Origin: Bacteroidota bacterium | GTDB taxonomy: Bacteria > Bacteroidota > Bacteroidia > Bacteroidales > Prolixibacteraceae | Length of the DNA: 7,605 bases | Direction: 5' to 3' | Assembly: GCA_023488865.1 (NCBI GenBank) | Contig: JAMDDG010000102.1 | Location: 1-7,605 of the forward strand | Shown here: positions 1 to 6,034 of the stretch, one piece after another | Layout of the letters: every line of letters starts with the position of its first letter | Position numbering within the stretch: position 1 is the stretch's first letter | Translations under genes and position numbers: made by a program | The notes under the pieces: model-generated | Database searches by the model: none | Seen by the model: only the letters and a program-made list of their open reading frames with translations | Told to the model about the DNA's origin: nothing

Positions 1-438
1 CGGGGTATCCGGATCAGGGCGATGGGAATAGAAAATGTCGACATAATCGATCCGCATCCGTTTCAGGCTCTGGTCCAGACTGGAGAGCAGGTATTTACGG
101 GATCCCCATTCCCCGTATGGGCCGGGCCACATCAGGTAACCGGCTTTGGTTGAGATGACAAGCTCATCCCGGTAGGGTTTGAAATCTTTTTGGTAGATCA
201 TCCCAAAATTTTCCTCGGCTGAACCCGGAGGAGGGCCATAATTGTTGGCCAGATCAAAATGGGTGATGCCGTTGTCGAAGGCCGTTCGCAGCATACTCCT
301 GCCCGTTTCAAAATAATCGACGCCACCAAAATTGTGCCAGAGGCCCAGCGAGAGCACGGGCAGTTTTAACCCGCTACGACCGCAGCGGCGGTATTCGCAT
401 TGGTCGTTGTAACGATCCGGGGAGGGTAAATATTCCAT
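1..438 (-). CDS. yghZ: YghZ/Gpr-type aldo-keto reductase, N-terminal part (cut by window edge)
   Basis: Read on the minus strand from the ATG at 438-436, the frame is open for 146 codons to the window edge; the family is about 330-346 residues, so more than half lies outside. The N-terminus matches the E. coli YghZ (L-glyceraldehyde 3-phosphate reductase, AKR14) pattern I remember: CGRSGLKLPVLSLGLWHNFG at 19-38, then THFDLANNYGPPPGSAEENF at 59-78, STKAGY at 96-101, and DIFYSHR at 134-140. The aldo-keto reductase tetrad is visible as Asp62, Tyr67, Lys98 and His139. The family is cytoplasmic and NADPH-dependent, folds as a TIM barrel and reduces small aldehydes, in E. coli including L-glyceraldehyde 3-phosphate and methylglyoxal. 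The gene is divergent from the sugar operon, which fits a role in sugar or triose metabolism, though that link is inferred. There is no Shine-Dalgarno; the leader is A/T-rich. Confidence 0.93.
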   Translation of the reverse strand, partial: MEYLPSPDRYNDQCEYRRCGRSGLKLPVLSLGLWHNFGGVDYFETGRSMLRTAFDNGITHFDLANNYGPPPGSAEENFGMIYQKDFKPYRDELVISTKAGYLMWPGPYGEWGSRKYLLSSLDQSLKRMRIDYVDIFYSHRPDPDTP

Positions 439-514
439 TTTGTATTGTTTATAGCTTTTACGTAAAATTAAAAAAATTGACGGTAAAACCATCTTTGCTT
501 GTCCAAAAGAGATA

Positions 515-522
515 CAAAGATA
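515..522 (-). promoter_or_regulatory. Candidate -7 element for the aldo-keto reductase
   Basis: The minus strand reads TATCTTTG from 522 to 515, a full match to the Bacteroidota -7 consensus TAnnTTTG. Transcription would start near 508, leaving a leader of about 70 nt before the ATG at 438. I found no TTG at the expected -33 distance (17-23 bp upstream), so the call rests on the -7 box and its position alone. Confidence 0.4.
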
Positions 523-626
523 AAAATTAAGGACCAAAGTGGCTTATGTCATTTACCTGAAATCATTAAAAACCAATATCTAAGGAAGAAATTGCAGAAT
601 CGGTATGGTTAAGGAGGAATAATTTT

Positions 627-634
627 TATATTTG
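627..634 (+). promoter_or_regulatory. Candidate -7 element for the sugar transporter/kinase operon
   Basis: TATATTTG matches the Bacteroidota -7 consensus TAnnTTTG exactly. A start near 641 would give a leader of about 47 nt to the ATG at 688. No TTG sits 17-23 bp upstream, so an activator may be needed or the site may be fortuitous in this A/T-rich region. The sequence just before the ATG (ACATTAACTTTAAATCA) has no Shine-Dalgarno, as is usual in this phylum. Confidence 0.45.
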
Positions 635-687
635 CTTAGACTTTTGAAGAGAATTGTATCAGATTAATAAACATTAACTTTAAATCA

Positions 688-2073
688 ATGGAACAAAAAC
701 AGAACGGCAACCTTCGCCTTGGCATGACCTTCATGGCATCCATCTTTTTTATTTTCGGGTTTATCACCAATTTTAACATCGCCATGAAAGATCAGGTGCA
801 AATGGCTTTTGCCCTGACAAACTTTGAGGCCCAATTGGTTAATTTTTCATTTTTTATAGCTTACGCCGTTTTTAGTTTCCTTTGCGGGTATATTATTAAA
901 AGAATTGGGTACAAGAATGGTGTTATCGCAGGACTTGCACTGGTAGCAATAGGAAGTTACATGTTTTTCCCGGCCGTAGCTGCACTTTCTTACCCGCTGT
1001 TCCTGATGGCCGTTTTTGTGATGGCTACCGGCGTTGTATTCCTTCAGACTGCAGCCAATCCATACGTTGCAGCGTTAGGCCCGCAAGAAACAGCTCCCGC
1101 CCGTTTGAACCTCGTACAAGCATTGAACGGAGTAGCCTGTACCATTGCCCCTTTCCTCGCAGGAATCTTGGTCCTTGCTCCGGCCGTATTGGCAATTAAA
1201 GGCGGAGCATCACCCGCCGATGCCGCCAAATTTGTTCAAATGCCTTTTGTGGTTATCGGAACGATCGTTGTTTTAATCGCTTTAGGTATCACTTTCATCA
1301 AACTGCCTGAACTCAAAGGGGATTCTTCTATCTCTTCCTCATCGGTATTTAAAAAACCACAGGTTTGGCTCGGCGCTTTAGGCATCTTCTGTTACGTGGG
1401 AGCCGAAGTGGGAACCGCATCTCAAATAGCCCCTTATTTGAAAAGCAGCGACTTTGCTACCGATGTAGCCGTTAAGTTGTCTGCCATCTATTGGGGTGGT
1501 TCCATGATCGGACGTTTCTTCGGATCCATTCTTTTGAGCAACCTTAGCAATACAAAAAGATATCAGTATTCAATATTTGTAATGATTTTCGCCTTTTTTG
1601 TAGGTTGGTTCATTACCTCAGCATCGGTTACAGACGGTAAGTTTGTATTCACTTCAGACCCGATGAGCGGTTTGATCTTCCTGGGCATATCCATTGTTAA
1701 CTTCTTCCTGATGATGCTTGGAAAAGGAAAAGCCAATGTAGCCCTGGGAATTTTTGGTAGTGTAAATATGCTCCTAATCCTGGCTGCCGTCATGTTCCCG
1801 GCCAACATCGGGATGTGGTGCTTACTATCTATCGGATTCTTCAACTCCATCCAGTTCCCGAATATTTTTGCCCTTGCAGTTAACGATTTGGATCCTTCCG
1901 AAATGCCTTTGGCTTCCGGAATCATCAATACTTTAATTGCCGGTGGCGCTATTATTCCTTTACTTATCGGGGCTTTTACCGACGCTTTCAGTGCACGCGG
2001 AGCCCTGTTAATCCCGATCCTATGTTATGCATACATCACTTTCTTTGCTTTAAAAGGAAGTAAAATCCGCTGA
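688..2073 (+). CDS. FucP/GluP-family MFS sugar transporter
   Basis: A 461-residue inner-membrane sugar permease of the fucose/glucose-galactose branch of the major facilitator superfamily. Family motifs in order are FFIFGFITNFN (20-30), KRIGYKNGVIAGL after TM2 (71-83), QTAANPYVAALGP (120-132), RLNLVQALN (139-147), YVGAEVGTASQIAPYL (236-251), YWGGSMIGRFFGS (269-281) and FFNSIQFPNIFALAV (384-398). By eye I count about 14 hydrophobic segments, not 12; the extra pair lies at about 293-345, between canonical TM8 and TM9, and I associate such an insertion with Bacteroidota members of the family. Gln120 stands where E. coli FucP has Glu135 (Gln is usual in GluP), and Ile31 appears to stand at FucP Asp46, so proton coupling may differ. 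Eleven bp separate its stop from the ROK kinase, implying one transcript. The likely substrate is a hexose such as glucose or galactose; the exact sugar is not readable. Confidence 0.92.
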   Translation: MEQKQNGNLRLGMTFMASIFFIFGFITNFNIAMKDQVQMAFALTNFEAQLVNFSFFIAYAVFSFLCGYIIKRIGYKNGVIAGLALVAIGSYMFFPAVAALSYPLFLMAVFVMATGVVFLQTAANPYVAALGPQETAPARLNLVQALNGVACTIAPFLAGILVLAPAVLAIKGGASPADAAKFVQMPFVVIGTIVVLIALGITFIKLPELKGDSSISSSSVFKKPQVWLGALGIFCYVGAEVGTASQIAPYLKSSDFATDVAVKLSAIYWGGSMIGRFFGSILLSNLSNTKRYQYSIFVMIFAFFVGWFITSASVTDGKFVFTSDPMSGLIFLGISIVNFFLMMLGKGKANVALGIFGSVNMLLILAAVMFPANIGMWCLLSIGFFNSIQFPNIFALAVNDLDPSEMPLASGIINTLIAGGAIIPLLIGAFTDAFSARGALLIPILCYAYITFFALKGSKIR

Positions 2074-2084
2074 TTCATAGCTCT

Positions 2085-3113
2085 ATGAGACAAGTAGCCA
2101 TTGGAATTGATATTGGAGGTACCAATACAGCAATCGGGGTCGTCGATCGGGAGGGGAACGTATTGTATGAAAAACAACCTCAGTTACCTACTCCCCAGAA
2201 AAGAGAAAACCCGTATGCCAAAATCGACAAGTCGGATGAGTTGTGCACCAACTACATTGCAGCACTTTCGGATGAAGTTCGGGTCGCCATCGAAACGGTC
2301 AAAAATATCAATCCTGACCTTCAGGTGATGGGTATTGGCATCGGGGCGCCCAATGCCAACTATTACCGTGGCACCATCGAGTTTGCAGCCAACCTGCCTT
2401 TTGTCGGGGTGGTTCAATTGGCTGACCTGCTTCAGGCAAAATTACCGGAGATTAATATCATCAAAGTCACCAACGATGCCAATGCAGCCGCCCTTGGAGA
2501 ACTGATCTATGGAGGAGGCATCGGTATGCACAATTTTGTGATGATCACGCTTGGAACCGGTCTCGGTAGCGGGATTATCGTCAATGGCGATCTTGTTTAC
2601 GGACAGGATGGCTTTGCCGGTGAATTGGGCCATGTCACCATTATCCCGGAAGGGCGTGCCTGCGGTTGTGGCGGAAAAGGCCACCTCGAAACTTATTGCT
2701 CGGCAACCGGCATCAAAAGAAGTGTGTTCGAAATGTTAGCCAAAAACAACAACAGCGAAAGTCTACTGGCCAATATCCCGTTTAACGACATGACTGCCAA
2801 AATGGTTTACGATGCCGCTGAAAAAGGAGATCCCATTGCATTGGAAGTATTTGAATATAGCGGCGAATTGCTGGGGCGCAGTCTGGCCGACACCGTTCAC
2901 TATCTTAGTCCGGAAGCGATTTTTCTCTTCGGCGGAGCGGCTGCAGCCGGCGATTATATCTTTAAACCAACCAAAGAGAGTATGGAGCGCTATCTCTTAC
3001 CGGTTTACCGCAACAAGGTGCAGATTCTTCCATCTAAATTAAAAGAAGGATCAGCGGCTATAGTCGGCGCCAGTGCGTTGGTTTGGAAAGAGCTGGACAA
3101 AATTAGTTCCTGA
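2085..3113 (+). CDS. ROK-family sugar kinase (glucokinase-like)
   Basis: A 342-residue cytoplasmic ROK-family kinase that would phosphorylate the sugar brought in by the transporter just upstream, using ATP. Visible motifs are the phosphate-1 loop GIDIGGTNTAIGV (7-19), NDANAAALGE (130-139) with the probable catalytic base Asp131, the second phosphate loop TLGTGLGSGI (155-164), EFGH-like GELGH (179-183), and the ROK zinc region CGCGGKGHLE (193-202). Glu180 and His183 are expected sugar/zinc ligands. The usual third zinc cysteine (GxxGCxE) is replaced by His200; His could still bind zinc. LFGGAAAAGD (281-290) is the C-terminal adenosine-site loop. The ATG follows the transporter stop by 11 bp with no Shine-Dalgarno. 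All ROK motifs are present, so this is a kinase and not a ROK repressor; there is no N-terminal helix-turn-helix. Glucokinase is the best guess, but N-acetylglucosamine, mannose or fructose kinase cannot be excluded. Confidence 0.92.
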   Translation: MRQVAIGIDIGGTNTAIGVVDREGNVLYEKQPQLPTPQKRENPYAKIDKSDELCTNYIAALSDEVRVAIETVKNINPDLQVMGIGIGAPNANYYRGTIEFAANLPFVGVVQLADLLQAKLPEINIIKVTNDANAAALGELIYGGGIGMHNFVMITLGTGLGSGIIVNGDLVYGQDGFAGELGHVTIIPEGRACGCGGKGHLETYCSATGIKRSVFEMLAKNNNSESLLANIPFNDMTAKMVYDAAEKGDPIALEVFEYSGELLGRSLADTVHYLSPEAIFLFGGAAAAGDYIFKPTKESMERYLLPVYRNKVQILPSKLKEGSAAIVGASALVWKELDKISS

Positions 3114-3130
3114 ATGGTTGAGGTAGCTCC

Positions 3131-3280
3131 ATCCTGAAATAAATAGAAATAATTAGAAATAGATTGTAATACATTGTAATTGATCGGAATAGATTGTAAT
3201 AGATCGTTGCGGCAGTATCCCTTATTTCAACTTTATTTCTATTTATTTCCTTATTTCTAACTATTTTCCTACAATCCATA
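3131..3280. repeat. Inverted array of degenerate 10-bp A/T-rich units
   Basis: The gap between the kinase and the phosphatase is a patterned element. From 3131 to 3200 the sequence falls into seven in-phase 10-bp units ending in AAT: three ending GAAAT and the rest ending TGTAAT or CGGAAT. AGATTGTAAT occurs exactly twice (3161-3170, 3191-3200), with ACATTGTAAT at 3171-3180. After a non-repetitive centre (3201-3220) the right half carries the complementary word TTATTTC at 3222, 3233, 3243 and 3251, then ACAATC at 3271-3276, the complement of GATTGT. A perfect 17-bp inverted repeat pairs 3136-3152 with 3233-3249. The element could form a long slipped hairpin or a phased-A/T curved segment. It looks like a dispersed palindromic repeat of the MITE/REP kind, but its copy number cannot be judged from one window. 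Confidence 0.75.
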
Positions 3281-3286
3281 TCCGGG

Positions 3287-3778
3287 ATGAAACGCGTAAT
3301 TATAGTTCGTCATGCCAAGACCATCCATCATGGTTATGATCAGGATTTTGACCGGACGTTGACTGATCGCGGGAAAGAGGATGCTGAAAGAATATGCCAC
3401 GAATTACTTAATATCCAATTAGTTCCCGATCTGATTATCTCCAGTCCTGCAGTTAGGACTACTCAAACCACACGTATTTTTGCCGATTTATTTGGCTACC
3501 CTGCCGGGAATATCCGGTATGAAAAGAAGCTTTACTCCGGCATGCAGACTACAACCTTTATTCAAATGCTGCAAGAGTTGGATGACTTACACACTACCGT
3601 GATGGTGGTTGGGCACAATCCAACCGTCTATTATTTCATTGATTGTCTCCTGCCCGAATTTTCGCTGGATGTTCCGACCTGTTCAACCATTGTCCTGGAA
3701 TTTGATATTGACGAATGGTCGAAGCTGGAGAGCCATTCCGGCAAAATGACACACCGCTGGATACCGGATTTACTGTAA
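3287..3778 (+). CDS. SixA-like histidine phosphatase
   Basis: A 163-residue cytoplasmic protein of the histidine phosphatase (phosphoglycerate mutase-like) superfamily, SixA branch. The catalytic RHG-type motif is VRHAKT at 7-12 with nucleophile His9 and Arg8, followed by DFDRTLTDRGKEDAERI (20-36), SSPAVRTTQT (52-61) with Arg57, KLYSG (81-85) and VVGHNPTV (107-114) with the second catalytic His110. Length and motif order fit SixA, which in E. coli removes phosphate from phosphohistidine of ArcB or the nitrogen PTS; close relatives in other phyla act on other phosphate substrates, so the substrate is open. MKRVIIVRH is a family-typical N-terminus, supporting ATG 3287. No Shine-Dalgarno is seen, and the inverted repeat array ends only 6 bp before the start. 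It stands alone, without an obvious partner, between the sugar operon and the sigma factor. Confidence 0.88.
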   Translation: MKRVIIVRHAKTIHHGYDQDFDRTLTDRGKEDAERICHELLNIQLVPDLIISSPAVRTTQTTRIFADLFGYPAGNIRYEKKLYSGMQTTTFIQMLQELDDLHTTVMVVGHNPTVYYFIDCLLPEFSLDVPTCSTIVLEFDIDEWSKLESHSGKMTHRWIPDLL

Positions 3779-3881
3779 CGGCAAGATTCAGTAGTTGTCT
3801 CAATGGACTCAGCCCGTCAAATTCATTTATGGATGATTTATATCCTGTAAATTCTTAATTTTACATCAAACAATCAATCGA

Positions 3882-4454
3882 GTGAAAACAGAGAGTGATC
3901 TGATAAATGATCTTAAAATTGGAATGGCAAGTGCTTTCGACCAGTTATATGAAGCATATTGCCATAAGCTCTTTGGTTTTGCTTTTTCCATTTTGAAATC
4001 GAAAGTTGATGCAGAAGAAGTGGTCCAAAACACTTTTTTTAAAATCTGGGAGAAACGCAAAAGTATTGACAGCGATCATTCATTCAAATCATTTTTGTTT
4101 ACCATTGCATACAATCTAACTGTTGATTTGCTCAGGGAAAGGCTTAAAGAAAAAAAATACCGTGAAAATATCCTGGATAAAGCAACTTCCAATTATAATT
4201 TGGAAGAATCAATTGAGTTTGGGGATTTATTGGAGCAGGTACAGAAAATCGTAGAGGAATTACCCCCCCGGAAACATGAAATTTATCAATTGAGCAGGAT
4301 TGATCATCTCTCTTACAACGAAATAGCAGAAAAATTGAATATCTCAACCAAAACGGTGGAAAACAGCATTAATTATTCGATCAATTTTATAAAAAAACGT
4401 TTGGGAAAAGATTCTCTCCTTGTTTTACTTTTTACTGCTCTTTTCCTTCAATAA
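3882..4454 (+). CDS. FecI-type ECF RNA polymerase sigma factor
   Basis: A 190-residue group IV sigma-70 factor of the large Bacteroidota FecI-like expansion. Region 2 spans about 18-90 (FDQLYEAYCHKLFGFAFSIL; KVDAEEVVQNTFFKIWEKR at 41-59; FLFTIAYNLTVDLLR at 71-85). Region 4 spans about 120-173 (ELPPRKHEIYQLSR at 126-139, then helix-turn-helix LSYNEIAEKLNISTKTVENS at 143-162). There is no region 3, as expected for an ECF factor. The hydrophobic tail DSLLVLLFTALFLQ (177-190) is common in this subfamily. I take GTG 3882 as start: no in-frame ATG lies just upstream, and starting at Met15 would cut the first helix of region 2. It should be held inactive by the FecR-like protein encoded 246 bp downstream and released by a signal from an outer-membrane receptor. 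No convincing promoter or terminator flanks it; TAATTTTA at 3856-3863 is a one-mismatch -7 candidate. Confidence 0.92.
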   Translation: MKTESDLINDLKIGMASAFDQLYEAYCHKLFGFAFSILKSKVDAEEVVQNTFFKIWEKRKSIDSDHSFKSFLFTIAYNLTVDLLRERLKEKKYRENILDKATSNYNLEESIEFGDLLEQVQKIVEELPPRKHEIYQLSRIDHLSYNEIAEKLNISTKTVENSINYSINFIKKRLGKDSLLVLLFTALFLQ

Positions 4455-4604
4455 ATTTCTTTTCAGCCATTTGTCAATCTGCAGAACAACTTTATTTCAC
4501 CTTCTAATACCTGCACAGCAGAATTCCTGAAACGAACAGAAGCAGGCTTAGCAATACGCATCCACACAAAAAGGGAAAAACTTCATTTTATTTTTTGCGG
4601 GACT

Positions 4605-4633
4605 GGGGGTATTGCCTTTCTCCAACGTATTAA
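4605..4633 (+). promoter_or_regulatory. Possible ECF-type promoter ahead of the anti-sigma gene
   Basis: The 246-bp gap between sigma and anti-sigma genes contains GGGGGTATTGC (4605-4615) and, 14 bp after the GGGGGTA, CGTATTAA (4626-4633). From memory, a G-rich GGGGTA block spaced ahead of a CGTATT-like block recurs upstream of FecR-type genes in Bacteroidota, so this may be the target of the upstream sigma factor, giving an autoregulated anti-sigma gene with a leader of about 60 nt. The rest of the gap (4455-4600) is A/T-rich with no ORF, and only a weak CCTGC/GCAGG pairing. Inference from pattern only. Confidence 0.35.
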
Positions 4634-4700
4634 CAATATGTCAGGAAATTTAACAAGTTTTGTTGTTTAGTTTTCAACATACAAATCATATCAATTCAAA

Positions 4701-5843
4701 ATGCCCGGAACCGGAAAAACAGAGTCCCAGATTTCATTTTTATTCAATAAATACCTGAATGAAACTTGCTCCAACAGAGAGGCTAAGGAGATTATAGGTA
4801 TTTTGGAAGATCGCGGGAACGATATTTTCTTAATGAACGAGGCAAGATCTTACTGGCAAAATATAAATACTGAATTTCCGAACGAGTGTAACCAGGTCGA
4901 TAAAGATATAAAAATGGACCAGATACTCGATCGGCTCCATCACAGAATAAGATTGGATGAAGAAGAAAAATGGAGAAAACATTCTGTGCAGAAGAGATTT
5001 TTAACGCTTTTTTCAAAGGTTGCCGCAGTGCTGGTTCTTCCATTATTGATCTATTCCATTTACCTGACTTCAAAAACAGCAGTGACTTTGCCGAAGAGTG
5101 TATGGCAAACGATTAAAACGCCTGAGGGAATGCAAACAGATTTTTTGCTTCCAGACGGTTCGCACGTTTGGTTAAATTCGGGTTCAGTTTTTAAATACCC
5201 TACCCCTTTTGATAAAGATTTTCGCCAGGTGGAATTGACAGGGGAAGCTTATTTTGACGTGGAAAAAGATGCCCGTCATCCATTTTTGGTCCATGCAGGA
5301 AAAATGAATATTGAAGTGACGGGCACTCGTTTCAATGTAATCAATTACGATAATGAAGCATTTACCGAAATGATCCTTGAATCCGGAAGTGTTCGTCTGT
5401 TTTCAGGAAATTACTCAGATCACAGAACTGTTGCCAACATCAAGCCGGGAGAGCTCGCCTCTCTTGACACCGCAAATAACCTAATAACAATCAGCAAAGT
5501 TGATGTCAGTAAATATACAGCATGGAAAGAGGGAAAGTTAATCTTCAGGGATGATAAGATGGGTGAGGTCGTAAGAAAATTAAACAGATGGTTTAATGTA
5601 GAGATCATCCTGCAAAGCCCCGAACTGAAAGACTATGTTTATACTGCCACCTATAAAGATGAAACCCTCTCTCAAATTCTTGAACTATTAAAGATCTCAG
5701 CACCAATAAAATATAGCATAATTGAACGTGAAAGAATGCCCGATAACTCTTATACAAAACGAAAAATTTTTATTACCAAAAGAAATTGTAACTATTCAGT
5801 GATAAATATAACGAGTAATCCTCGAAAAACTATCAAAATCTGA
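4701..5843 (+). CDS. FecR-family anti-sigma factor
   Basis: A 380-residue inner-membrane anti-sigma factor, the expected partner of the ECF sigma factor upstream. Residues 1-100 form the cytoplasmic sigma-binding part, 104-123 (around SKVAAVLVLPLLIYSIYLTS) is the single membrane helix, and the rest is periplasmic. FecR-domain motifs are LLPDGSHVWLNSGS (149-162), VELTGEAYFDV (177-187), GTRFNV (208-213) and AWKEGKLIFRDDKM (274-287). A C-terminal STN-like domain (DUF4974 type) covers about 283-360 and would meet the signalling domain of a TonB-dependent receptor. Homologues typically stop soon after a KIxIxK-like strand; here KRKIFITKR (353-361) is followed by about 19 further residues ending KTIKI, which may be a run-on tail. 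ATG 4701 has an A/T-rich leader without Shine-Dalgarno. No receptor gene follows: the next gene is an IS66-type transposase. Confidence 0.92.
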   Translation: MPGTGKTESQISFLFNKYLNETCSNREAKEIIGILEDRGNDIFLMNEARSYWQNINTEFPNECNQVDKDIKMDQILDRLHHRIRLDEEEKWRKHSVQKRFLTLFSKVAAVLVLPLLIYSIYLTSKTAVTLPKSVWQTIKTPEGMQTDFLLPDGSHVWLNSGSVFKYPTPFDKDFRQVELTGEAYFDVEKDARHPFLVHAGKMNIEVTGTRFNVINYDNEAFTEMILESGSVRLFSGNYSDHRTVANIKPGELASLDTANNLITISKVDVSKYTAWKEGKLIFRDDKMGEVVRKLNRWFNVEIILQSPELKDYVYTATYKDETLSQILELLKISAPIKYSIIERERMPDNSYTKRKIFITKRNCNYSVINITSNPRKTIKI

Positions 5844-5951
5844 TTTTTGCACAATAGTTCTTTGACATTCTATAAATTGTTATAGCATTTTTTCTTGCAT
5901 TATTTCGTTCCATTTGATTCTCGTGGAGGTATGTTTCTATTTTCAGGGGTT

Positions 5952-5975
5952 ATTAACAAAAATGATTTTGTTAAT
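5952..5975. promoter_or_regulatory. 24-bp palindrome, operator-like or IS-associated
   Basis: The arms ATTAACAAAA (5952-5961) and TTTTGTTAAT (5966-5975) are perfect complements around a 4-nt centre ATGA. There is no following T-run, so it is not a typical intrinsic terminator. It lies 60 bp before the transposase ATG and 22 bp before its -33 candidate, a position suited to a repressor operator, but it could equally be a leftover of the region downstream of fecR. Confidence 0.5.
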
Positions 5976-5996
5976 TGATAACTAATGCTTTAAATG

Positions 5997-6028
5997 TTTG
6001 TTAAACTTAGAATGATTGTTGTACTTTG
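5997..6028 (+). promoter_or_regulatory. Candidate promoter of the IS66 transposase
   Basis: TTTG (5997-6000) and TACTTTG (6022-6028) are separated by 21 bp, inside the 17-23 bp range of Bacteroidota promoters. The -7 box has one spacer base fewer than the TAnnTTTG consensus. Transcription would start about 5-8 nt after the box, that is at 6033-6036, almost on the ATG at 6035, so the message may be leaderless or nearly so. Confidence 0.4.
6007..6017. repeat. Left copy of an 11-bp inverted repeat flanking the transposase
   Basis: TTAGAATGATT, 17 bp before the transposase ATG. Its exact complement AATCATTCTAA lies at 7490-7500, 12 bp before the next gene. The match does not extend on either side. 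It may be the IS terminal repeat core or a chance match in A/T-rich sequence. Confidence 0.45.
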
Positions 6029-6034
6029 TCAATT

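Noticed and set aside
611..617. AAGGAGG, a perfect Shine-Dalgarno-like sequence upstream of the transporter
   Set aside because: No start codon lies at a usable distance, it precedes the likely transcription start, and genes here use A/T-rich leaders.
1563..1928. Minus-strand open frame of 121 codons inside the transporter gene
   Set aside because: It lies wholly within a strongly supported gene on the other strand and shows no recognisable motifs.
3131..3280. CRISPR array
   Set aside because: Units are 10 bp, degenerate and contiguous with no unique spacers, and there are no cas genes.
3131..3280. Intrinsic terminator for the sugar operon
   Set aside because: The stems are nearly all A/T and no T-run follows a G/C stem; a terminator role is possible but not supported.
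3779..3881. Promoter for the ECF sigma gene (TAATTTTA at 3856-3863)
   Set aside because: One mismatch in the -7 box and no -33 TTG at proper spacing, so too weak to list as a feature.
5861..5888. TTTGAC (5861) with TATAGCATTT (5881) as a promoter after fecR
   Set aside because: The -33 box is good but the -7 box matches only in part; a better-placed pair exists at 5997-6028.
5925..5978. GGAGG followed by ATG 5931 and a 15-codon frame (MFLFSGVINKNDFVN)
   Set aside because: The spacing from GGAGG to ATG is only one base, the frame is tiny, and it overlaps the palindrome; no sign of a real peptide gene.
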